Virus record (IMG/VR): IMGVR_UViG_3300030380_003376
Coordinates: 1 to 46,062 of that record
DNA: 46,062 bases
From: a virus
Strand: one strand, 5' to 3'
Position 1 is the stretch's first letter. Every line of letters starts with the position of its first letter. Shown piece by piece: positions 1 to 7,150 of the stretch. The notes under the pieces were generated by a model. That model saw nothing but the letters and a program-made list of their open reading frames with translations, had not been told where the DNA came from and did no database searches. The translations under genes were made by a program, and so were the position numbers.

Positions 1-969
1 AGTCGTAAAGATCAGTCTCACATCGATGGGGATGTGGAAGAGTGTGTTCTTTTAGATGGCGTTCATAGCTTTACTACTACACAAAGAACTTGGGACGAAA
101 GCGGTGATCTTACTGTTAGGTATAAGGCTCAGACACCTCAGGATGGTAAATTAGATACGGGTGCCATTCTCTCATTAGATGGCACACATGAATTTAAGAG
201 AGACAGCAATACTACGCTTGAGGTTATAGACTGTGTCTGCTCAGGCACTGATACTGTTTCTCCCTGGCAAATTGCTGCGAAAACCTCTTCGACACCTAGG
301 GTTAATACAATAAATTTAACTAGAACAATATGGACTAAAAGAACCACAGGTGTTTGGATTCAGATTTTCCAGATGGATGGTACAATAACTTTTAACATTG
401 CCAACACAGTGCTAGAGAATCAAAGAGACGACAGTAAAGATTGGTTGCTAGGTAGTGGTGGATCCAACAGGGCAATTAATCTTAATGTCTCAGGAAGCAC
501 ATGGCATCATGTTAGAGTTAACCTTAACCAAACAGATACTTCAAGCACATTCTTTTCCATTGGTAATATTTACAATACCCACCCTGGGGCTTCTCGATTA
601 GCGTTCTGTCCCGATTTCATAGATTGCTCAAGCATTGATGATATTACTGAGCGTGGTACGGGTAATCATGGTAATGTTTTTGGTACAATTATTAACCACA
701 GTCCTGAAGTCACTTTTAACACAGATGGGTCAGATCCAGGAGCGGGTGAGGTTTCTTTCCTAGGAGATTACACTGTCTGCTCTCAAAATTTCGCACTCGT
801 TGATCACCCTAATAATCTTGCTTTGGATTATGTGGTTAGTGGGCCTGTATCGGGTATCACATCAACCTCAGAGGATCTTTCAAACTCAACCAGACTAGGA
901 ACTGCTGATTGTGGTGCCTTTGAAAGACCTAGACTTAAAAATCAAGTTACCCCTGTTAATCTATTCTAA
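1..969 (+). CDS. C-terminal part of an unknown, probably virion structural protein (5' end outside window)
   Basis: The frame is open from base 1, so this is the 3' part of a longer gene; the GTG at 34 is only an in-frame codon. The visible part is about 322 residues, rich in Ser, Thr, Asn and Gly, with alternating hydrophobic residues typical of beta-structured phage surface proteins. I see no membrane segment or catalytic motif. Close to the end it carries TADCGAFERPR, which resembles the D-x-GAFE/GAYE motif that often closes right-handed beta-helix or adhesin-like proteins. That link is inference from a short motif. It ends with TAA at 967-969, convergent with the minus-strand gene ending at 1035. 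A tail fibre, spike or decoration protein is the likeliest role. I do not recognise the family. Confidence 0.7.
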   Translation, partial: SRKDQSHIDGDVEECVLLDGVHSFTTTQRTWDESGDLTVRYKAQTPQDGKLDTGAILSLDGTHEFKRDSNTTLEVIDCVCSGTDTVSPWQIAAKTSSTPRVNTINLTRTIWTKRTTGVWIQIFQMDGTITFNIANTVLENQRDDSKDWLLGSGGSNRAINLNVSGSTWHHVRVNLNQTDTSSTFFSIGNIYNTHPGASRLAFCPDFIDCSSIDDITERGTGNHGNVFGTIINHSPEVTFNTDGSDPGAGEVSFLGDYTVCSQNFALVDHPNNLALDYVVSGPVSGITSTSEDLSNSTRLGTADCGAFERPRLKNQVTPVNLF

Positions 970-1034
970 TGTTATTAAAAATAAAATTTGGTATCAGACC
1001 TGTCACTAACTGTGCATCTGGTTGTTGACTATCT

Positions 1035-1397
1035 TCACTTGCCTTGCATCCTAGGGTAAATCATCAGATAGATGATCCAAGTTGTAGCTGCCCCAAAGCA
1101 GCCTGCAAAGAGGTAATCTAGTATGATGTAAGAATTGCATTTAGAGAAAGGATGCCAATACATTGATCCCCAAAAAACTCCACTCCAGAACCCCATACAT
1201 AGGATACAGTTTACAAGCTTTCCGAAAAGCTTAAACTTTCTCTCAACAACTTCTGTGTAGTTGCCTTCATCGTCTTTAACCATCTTGGAGAAGGTAAGAA
1301 AGTTTCTCAGGGGCAGCATAATTTGAGAATTGACGATGATAGTCGCCATCCCAAATGTTCCGAGAATCCAAATTAAAGTACTAGTTAGGTAATCCAT
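1035..1397 (-). CDS. Small membrane protein with a Cys-x2-Cys-GFW motif (DUF1360-like)
   Basis: This 120-residue protein has three hydrophobic stretches at about residues 4-30, 60-81 and 91-113, so it should lie in the host inner membrane. Between the first two is a charged loop. The second segment carries CILCMGFWSG, with Cys64 and Cys67. That resembles the CxxC-x-GFW signature of DUF1360-type small membrane proteins found in bacteria and phages, whose function is not known. Its ATG at 1397 lies inside the upstream glycosyltransferase-like gene, which stops at 1381, so the two overlap by 17 bases and are probably translated as a pair. The cysteines could bind a metal or be redox active; nothing in the sequence decides this. 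Confidence 0.8.
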   Translation of the reverse strand: MDYLTSTLIWILGTFGMATIIVNSQIMLPLRNFLTFSKMVKDDEGNYTEVVERKFKLFGKLVNCILCMGFWSGVFWGSMYWHPFSKCNSYIILDYLFAGCFGAATTWIIYLMIYPRMQGK

Positions 1398-2097
1398 GTG
1401 TTTTATCTGTAGGAAGTTTTGCGTAGCTTACAGTTGCTGCATGATGTCTCATAAATTTTTCTCTGGCTGCAAACCACCCATCTCTCATTATGCCAGGAGA
1501 CTCATGCATTGCAATGATTGGTACGACATAATTTGATAATCCTTCTAAATGAGCTTTGTATGTTAAGTGTATGTCGTAAAAGTCCCACCCTGTTTCTAAG
1601 TAATCTGGTTGATCTAACCCAATCTTTCTAAGGTTTCCATAAGTGATTGCAAGCAAACACCCATCGAGCACAACCACTTGACCACTCTTACCAAAATAGT
1701 TAGGGTTCATTCTCTGATGATTGTCGCCCTGAAACACAAAACCTCTTGCATCTCCAGTATTTCTAGCAACCCACCAACCACCATCTGGCGGTATTCGACA
1801 AGACCCTGCGAGCCCTACGAATCCTACATTAGGCTTTCTGGTGACTCTTAGGTTGTTTATTAGATCCTTTGGCTTAGATAGAATTTCTAAGTCGTCATGA
1901 CAAAGAACTATAATATCTCCATCCTCCATGGGTGCATATTTAAAGAATTTGATATTCTCTTTATGTCCCTCATAAATAGATGTGGCATTGTAACAGACTT
2001 TAATTTCTAAAGCTTCATTGTCTTTACAGTAGTCAATTAATTTACCTAAAGAATTAGGTTGTTTCCCTTCTCTACTGCATACAGAGAAATAAATCAT
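1381..2097 (-). CDS. Glycosyltransferase-like protein (GT-A fold candidate)
   Basis: A 238-residue protein that starts directly with a beta strand (MIYFSVCSREG). It then shows the layout of a GT-A nucleotide-sugar transferase: a strand ending in CYNATS (about 35-40), and DGDIIVLCHDDLEIL (59-73) with an HDD acidic motif where such enzymes bind the metal and sugar nucleotide. After this come VGFVGLAGSCRIPPDGGWW and LETGWDFYDIHLTYKAHLEG, the latter like the acceptor-side acidic region. A longer reading from an ATG at 2181 would add 28 residues of poor quality lying wholly in the terminase gene. I chose 2097 because the fold begins there. The gene diverges from the terminase with one base between the two start codons. 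It may modify virion, DNA or host surface sugars; the substrate is unknown. Confidence 0.75.
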   Translation of the reverse strand: MIYFSVCSREGKQPNSLGKLIDYCKDNEALEIKVCYNATSIYEGHKENIKFFKYAPMEDGDIIVLCHDDLEILSKPKDLINNLRVTRKPNVGFVGLAGSCRIPPDGGWWVARNTGDARGFVFQGDNHQRMNPNYFGKSGQVVVLDGCLLAITYGNLRKIGLDQPDYLETGWDFYDIHLTYKAHLEGLSNYVVPIIAMHESPGIMRDGWFAAREKFMRHHAATVSYAKLPTDKTHGLPN

Positions 2098-2098
2098 T

Positions 2099-3664
2099 AT
2101 GAATAATAATAGCGAAAATCTAGAAGAGATTGCAGAGGAATTTAAGAAATGTTCTCGCAATTGCGAATATTTTACAAACAACTACATCAAAGTTGTACAC
2201 CCTATGAGGGGGATGGTTAACTTTAAACTTTACCCCTTCCAGTCTCGCATTTTAGACGAGTTTCAAGATTATCGACTTACAATTCTACGAAAGTTTAGGC
2301 AGGCTGGATGTACCACGCTAATGGCCGCGTATGCTTTGCACTTTTGCATCTTTGGTACAAACAAGAGAGTTGCTATCCTATCCAAGGGTGACGCTGAAGC
2401 TAAAGAAGTTATCTCCAGAATTAAAATCATGTATGAGGAGCTTCCTTTCTGGATGAAGCCTAAAACTACTAGAGATAACGATCACACTCTTTCTTTTGAA
2501 AATGGATCATCTATTCAATCTAAGGCATCAGGAAAACAGTCAGGACGCTCTATATCGGCTTCTCTGCTCATATTAGATGAGGCGGCATTCATTGAGCACA
2601 TTGATACTATTTGGGCTGCTGTGGGGCCTACAACGTCCACAGGAGGCCGTGTAGTGTGTCTCTCTACGGTTAACGGTATTGGTAACTGGTTCCACAAGAT
2701 GTATACTCAAGCAACAGAGGGTGACAATGGCTTCCACCCGATTGATATTACCTGGAAGGAGCATCCTGAGTATAAGAGACACAAAGGGTTTGAATGGCTA
2801 TACGAGCAAATGGAAGCTTGCAGTCCTCCAATCAATGTTGACAAGTGGGAAGAACAAACTAGACGTAAGCACAGCTACAAAGAATGGTTGCAAGAGTATG
2901 AAGCTAGTTTCTTAGGGACAGGTGAAACCTACATTGAAGGTGAAATCTTACGTAACCTTAAAGAAAACTGTAATAAGGACTACTGGATCAAATACAATAA
3001 TAAAATGCGTGTTTGGGAGGATCCACAACCAAATCACGAATATGTGTTAGCAGCCGACCCCTCAATTGGCCGTGAGAGGGATTACTCAGCCTTCCATATT
3101 ATTGACATCTATAATGGTAAGCAGGTAGCAGAGTTCTATTCCAACAGGACGCCTATAAACGAATTCGCCAAGATTATAGCAGACGAGGCTAGGTTATACA
3201 ATACCGCTTTTGTGTGTCCTGAAAGGAATGGCATCGGGAACAATCTAATCTACTTCCTACAGGAAGAGTTGGAGTATGAAAACTTGGTGATGGATGACAA
3301 ACGAGAGATCGGAATTATGATTACTCAGAAGAATAAAGAGAATTTATTAGCCGATCTTGAGCACAATATCCGATCAGGTAAAGTTTTAATTAACTCTGAG
3401 AGGCTGATTGGGGAGCTTTTAACATTCATTATTGACCCTGAAACGGGCAAGGTTAAGCCAGATAGTAACTGTCATGATGATTTAATTATGTCTTTTGCCA
3501 CTGCTATCAAAGTTTTTAATAACTTAAGAGGTAATGCATTCATAGAAAAGACAGAAGATGGCACTTATATCCCCCCAGCCATACAGAACGCTTATACATA
3601 TAAGGTGAAGACATCTACAGATGAACTTACAGAAGAGAACATTAAATGGCTGATAGGAAAGTAA
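2099..3664 (+). CDS. gp17: Large terminase subunit (DNA packaging ATPase and nuclease, gp17-type)
   Basis: A 521-residue protein that pumps DNA into the prohead through the portal and cuts the concatemer. The ATPase domain shows a Q-motif-like YPFQSRIL (about 46-53), a deviant Walker A KFRQAGCTT (65-73), Walker B LLILDEA (156-162) and coupling motif STVNG (189-193). The usual Walker A lysine position is Cys71; Lys65 at the front may replace it, as reported for lambda gpA and seen in related terminases. The RNase H-like nuclease has Asp320 (AADPSIG), Glu375 (CPERNG) and Asp460/461 (CHDDLIMS). Length is close to T4 gp17 (610 residues) without its longer N-terminus. No strong Shine-Dalgarno precedes the ATG. 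It overlaps the portal gene by 19 bases. No small terminase gene is recognisable beside it. Confidence 0.95.
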   Translation: MNNNSENLEEIAEEFKKCSRNCEYFTNNYIKVVHPMRGMVNFKLYPFQSRILDEFQDYRLTILRKFRQAGCTTLMAAYALHFCIFGTNKRVAILSKGDAEAKEVISRIKIMYEELPFWMKPKTTRDNDHTLSFENGSSIQSKASGKQSGRSISASLLILDEAAFIEHIDTIWAAVGPTTSTGGRVVCLSTVNGIGNWFHKMYTQATEGDNGFHPIDITWKEHPEYKRHKGFEWLYEQMEACSPPINVDKWEEQTRRKHSYKEWLQEYEASFLGTGETYIEGEILRNLKENCNKDYWIKYNNKMRVWEDPQPNHEYVLAADPSIGRERDYSAFHIIDIYNGKQVAEFYSNRTPINEFAKIIADEARLYNTAFVCPERNGIGNNLIYFLQEELEYENLVMDDKREIGIMITQKNKENLLADLEHNIRSGKVLINSERLIGELLTFIIDPETGKVKPDSNCHDDLIMSFATAIKVFNNLRGNAFIEKTEDGTYIPPAIQNAYTYKVKTSTDELTEENIKWLIGK

Positions 3665-5409
3665 GAGAGGGAGCAGAAGGCTACACTCAGTTCGACAACC
3701 CACAGGCTCCTTACAATAAACCGTTTGGGCTTGTAGGTAGGTTTTTCAAGAAGTTCTTCTCCCGAGAAGTAGAAGACTTTGAGGATCAGCGATACATAAA
3801 CCCTATAACTAGGAAACAAGTCGCTCCCTCCAAACCCTTACAGGGTGATGCGGTTCAATCTAATCAAATAGTTAAAATACCCGCGACATTTGGTTACGAG
3901 AAAAGTTCATACCCCATCCTCCCTCAGCTAGAAAATGACAGGAAGAAGAGGTACAAAGAATACGAGGATATGGATGGCTATCCCGAGATCTCCTCTGCCT
4001 TTGATATTTACAGTGATGATTGCACTCAGGAAAATATTGATGGAACCCCTTGGGATATTGTAACCGATGATGAGATGGTAAAAAGCGAAGTCCGAAACAT
4101 GTTTGATCAGGTCAACATGACTCGCTATCTTTGGGACATCTCTAGAAACGTTGTTAAGTATGGGGACATGTTTATTGAAACCATCATTGATCTTAATGCG
4201 GCTAAGAAAGGCATTCAAAGAATTAAAATTCTAAACCCTAGCTTTATTTTCAGAGTCGAAGACGAGTTTGGTTACTTGAAAAGATTCTTACAAGAAATTC
4301 CTAGGAGGAGTGATTACTCAAGCTATGGGTCGATCGGTCCTGTTTTAGATGATTCTAGAATGATTTCTCTGGACCCTGGTCAAATTGTTCACTTTAGGTT
4401 ACATACCTCTGACCCAACACACTACCCTTACGGCAAATCGGTTGCTGCTGCTGCAAGAGTTACCTACAAGAGCCTGAAGATGATGGAAGATGCGATGCTT
4501 ATCTATCGTCTTGTTCGTGCTCCTGAGCGTCGTATCTTCTACATTGACACCGGCTCGCTGCCTGCTTCTAAGGCTGAAATGCATATTAAGAAGCAGATGG
4601 ATAAATTCAAAAAGAACAAAAGCTATAACCGTCAAACAGGCAATATTGAAGAGAACTACAACGCTCTTGCTGCCGATGAAGATTTCTACATTGCTGTAAA
4701 TGGTAGAGGGTCTGGCACGAAAATTGATACACTCCCTGGCGCTGACAATCTTGGCGAGGTGGATGACGTTAAATACTTCAGAGATAAGCTCCTTGCAGCG
4801 ATGAAGATTCCAAAAGACTACATTGTTGAGAAGGATAATACTCCTGAGAGAAAAGCTAACTTAGCTCAACTAGATGTTAAATTCGCCAGAGTTATTACAA
4901 GAATTCAAAAGTCGATTGAGCTTGGGTTAGAAACTTTAGCAAAGAGGCACTTAATGCTTCGCGGCTTCCCGAACACTCTCATTAATGAACTGAGAATCAA
5001 GCTCCCTGCCCCATCTGACATGGCTCTAAAAAGACAGCTAGACACTGATGAGCAAAAGGCTAGAGTTGTCCAAGCTGTCAAAGGTTTGGGGATTTTCCCG
5101 ATGGAAAAGATCTACAAAGACTACTATCAGCTTTCGGACAATGAAATTGAGAATATGAAGGAAGGTCTTGAAAGAGATCAAAAAGACCCAGTCTTTGGGG
5201 CTATGGCACAGGCGCCGGGTGCTCCTCCTCCTCCTCCCGGTGGAGCACTACCACCCCCAGAAGGAGAATCTCCTCCTCCAGGTCCAGAGCCTCAGCCCGA
5301 ATCTATCAATATTGAAAATATGAAATCTCTAGCTATTGAGGCTGATTGTGACGACGAATTACTCAAGCTATTGGAAGATATGTCGAAAGGAAATCATTTT
5401 AATAAATAA
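3646..5409 (+). CDS. gp20: Portal protein (gp20-type)
   Basis: A 587-residue protein forming the ring at the head vertex through which DNA enters and to which the tail joins. The core has the features of T4-type portals: YKEYEDMDGYPEISSAFDIYSDD (about 103-125), a region ending in NPSFIFRVEDEFG, then LVRAPERRIFYIDTGSLP and a long helical stretch DVKYFRDKLLAAMKIPKDY followed by the glycine-poor crown helices. The C-terminus (about 523-553) is a proline-rich linker with runs of four to five prolines, then a short acidic helical end; this tail is unusual for portals and may be flexible or clipped by the prohead protease. It overlaps the terminase gene by 19 bases, a coupling common in packaging modules. 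Confidence 0.93.
   Translation: MADRKVREGAEGYTQFDNPQAPYNKPFGLVGRFFKKFFSREVEDFEDQRYINPITRKQVAPSKPLQGDAVQSNQIVKIPATFGYEKSSYPILPQLENDRKKRYKEYEDMDGYPEISSAFDIYSDDCTQENIDGTPWDIVTDDEMVKSEVRNMFDQVNMTRYLWDISRNVVKYGDMFIETIIDLNAAKKGIQRIKILNPSFIFRVEDEFGYLKRFLQEIPRRSDYSSYGSIGPVLDDSRMISLDPGQIVHFRLHTSDPTHYPYGKSVAAAARVTYKSLKMMEDAMLIYRLVRAPERRIFYIDTGSLPASKAEMHIKKQMDKFKKNKSYNRQTGNIEENYNALAADEDFYIAVNGRGSGTKIDTLPGADNLGEVDDVKYFRDKLLAAMKIPKDYIVEKDNTPERKANLAQLDVKFARVITRIQKSIELGLETLAKRHLMLRGFPNTLINELRIKLPAPSDMALKRQLDTDEQKARVVQAVKGLGIFPMEKIYKDYYQLSDNEIENMKEGLERDQKDPVFGAMAQAPGAPPPPPGGALPPPEGESPPPGPEPQPESINIENMKSLAIEADCDDELLKLLEDMSKGNHFNK
5401..5408 (+). promoter_or_regulatory. Candidate T4-like late promoter box (AATAAATA)
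   Basis: AATAAATA lies across the end of the portal gene, 46 bases before the ATG at 5455. It fits the NATAAATA late-promoter form described for T4-like cyanophages (TATAAATA in T4). Transcription would begin about six bases after the box and leave a leader of roughly 40 bases. The box is AT-only and lies in AT-rich DNA, so chance matches are expected. Confidence 0.4.
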
Positions 5410-5454
5410 GACCAACTAACGACATCTAAATAATTTTGATAACAATTATATGCT

Positions 5455-7137
5455 ATGTTAACTAACCTTATTGAAAATAGAGGAAAAGAGTTCAGTAATC
5501 TTGTTAAGATTGGTGACTACTTAGCTCGCACTCTCAGAGAAAACGTAGAACTTTTCAACGTTGAAGATGGTAAAGCTACTTATTTAACCGAAAGTGGTTC
5601 TGTAATAAGTGGTAAATACACCTTCAGCCCCACTCTTAAACTTACTAAGGTCGTTGTAGAGGATGCCTCAGTGCTAGAAGATAGAAAGTCTTTTGAGGAT
5701 GCTACGGTCAAGAAAGTATCTCTTATGCTTTCAAACTTAATGGAAAGTGACTACAACAAGGCTGATGATTCTTTTGATCGTATCTTATCCATGTATGAGA
5801 CGCAACTGTCTTACGAGAGAATTAAAAAGAGACTTGAAGAGAAGGTTGAGCGATTTGGTGAGCAAGGTAGAATTGTTAGTTCTCCTGAGTTCCAACGAGT
5901 TAATGAAATTAAGGACCAGTTAGTTGAATTCCTAGCTGATAAGAATTTTATTAAGGAGTCGGCTAGTATTAGAAATGGCGTTAAACTTTCTACTCTGGTC
6001 TCTACGTCTTTTGATCTTCCTAAGATGAGTGTTGAGCAGATTGCTGAAAGCAAGAGCTTTGAGGTAAAAACAATTGGAAAGCAGAGCCTATATGAGCACC
6101 TTTGCAGAAAGGAATTGATTCAAAAAGAACTCTTAGAAGCTCGTCAGAGTTTTGATAAGATTTGGGTTGACAACAACTCAATTCAAGATCTTGCTGCGAT
6201 GATTTATGAGAGTGATGAGGACAACATAAGGCATCAAGTTGCTCAAGTTGTCTCGGACGTTCCTTACTTTGCGTTATCGAATAAAAAGCAGTTGTCGAGT
6301 ATAATTAAGAACTCACTTTCGATGAATGAGGTGGACGCTAAGGCCAAGGATATAAATTCTTTTTCAAGCAAAATATTTGAAATGAAGAAGCCTGTCAAGG
6401 CTTATGTCCTTGAAGTTCTTAATGAAAAGTATGGGATTGATGTTCGTAAACTTGATGAGGTTCCGAGCTTTCAAACGCTGCTTATGACCGAGTCTGAAAT
6501 TCTTAGCGAAATCGCTAAAGAGGCTCCTGCTGACTCAGTCATTCAAAAGACGCTTGTAGAGTTTATTGAGATTCTTAATACAAAGAATGGTGCTGAGTCT
6601 ATTGACCTCTCTGATTTCATTAATGAGATTTTCAACAAAGCTGGGTATACAGAAGCTTTAAACGAAGCTCAATTAATGGATTACATGGACTTCAGTAAAG
6701 TTGGTGATGACTTGGGCAAAATTGGGAAAGTTCTTAAGATGCTCGTTCCAGCCGTCGAAAAAGCTGCTGAGGAAATCGAGGATCACGAAGAAGGCACGGA
6801 GGATGGCGAATCCTCTGAAAAAGAAGATGGTGAGGATCCTTTAGGCGCTCCCGACGATATGGACAGCGATTCTGAAGTCCCTATGAAGGATAAGAAAAAG
6901 GACGCTGATGATATCGCAAAAGAGGTAAAGGATGAAGCTGAAGCAGAAGAAGCAGAAGCTAAAGATGAAGACCCTCAAGACGATGAGAATGAGGAGGATG
7001 AAAGCGAAGAGGATGAACCTGAAGAAATGGATCAGGATGATCTGACAAGCGTGCTTTCAAGCATTGAAGATCTATTAAAAGATCTAAATGGTAAGGACAA
7101 AGACAAAGAGAAAGATCCAGAGCAATACAAGAGCTAA
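5455..7137 (+). CDS. Unknown protein with highly acidic C-terminus, next to the portal
   Basis: A 560-residue soluble, mostly helical protein that I do not recognise. Residues 1-435 are mixed helix with many charged pairs (for example YERIKKRLEEKVERFGEQGR) and likely coiled-coil stretches. From about residue 438 to 540 the chain is dominated by Glu and Asp, with a short basic patch (KDKKKDADD), and it ends in a leucine-containing helix, SVLSSIEDLLKDLNGK. Long acidic tails are typical of prohead core or scaffold proteins, and the position directly after the portal fits a head-assembly or portal-linked role. This is inference only. There is no clear Shine-Dalgarno before the ATG, and an AATAAATA box lies 46 bases upstream. 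It could also be a virion-injected protein. Confidence 0.85.
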   Translation: MLTNLIENRGKEFSNLVKIGDYLARTLRENVELFNVEDGKATYLTESGSVISGKYTFSPTLKLTKVVVEDASVLEDRKSFEDATVKKVSLMLSNLMESDYNKADDSFDRILSMYETQLSYERIKKRLEEKVERFGEQGRIVSSPEFQRVNEIKDQLVEFLADKNFIKESASIRNGVKLSTLVSTSFDLPKMSVEQIAESKSFEVKTIGKQSLYEHLCRKELIQKELLEARQSFDKIWVDNNSIQDLAAMIYESDEDNIRHQVAQVVSDVPYFALSNKKQLSSIIKNSLSMNEVDAKAKDINSFSSKIFEMKKPVKAYVLEVLNEKYGIDVRKLDEVPSFQTLLMTESEILSEIAKEAPADSVIQKTLVEFIEILNTKNGAESIDLSDFINEIFNKAGYTEALNEAQLMDYMDFSKVGDDLGKIGKVLKMLVPAVEKAAEEIEDHEEGTEDGESSEKEDGEDPLGAPDDMDSDSEVPMKDKKKDADDIAKEVKDEAEAEEAEAKDEDPQDDENEEDESEEDEPEEMDQDDLTSVLSSIEDLLKDLNGKDKDKEKDPEQYKS

Positions 7138-7138
7138 T

Positions 7139-7145
7139 AGGAGGT
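7139..7145 (+). promoter_or_regulatory. Strong Shine-Dalgarno for the fibre gene (AGGAGGT)
   Basis: AGGAGGT ends five bases before a GTG at 7151. It is the strongest ribosome binding site in the window, and it decides the GTG start for the fibre gene. Most other genes here lack such a site. Confidence 0.8.
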
Positions 7146-7150
7146 AGTTC

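Noticed and set aside
970-1034. Terminator between the convergent genes at 969 and 1035
   Set aside because: No hairpin followed by a T run could be found on either strand in the 65-base gap.
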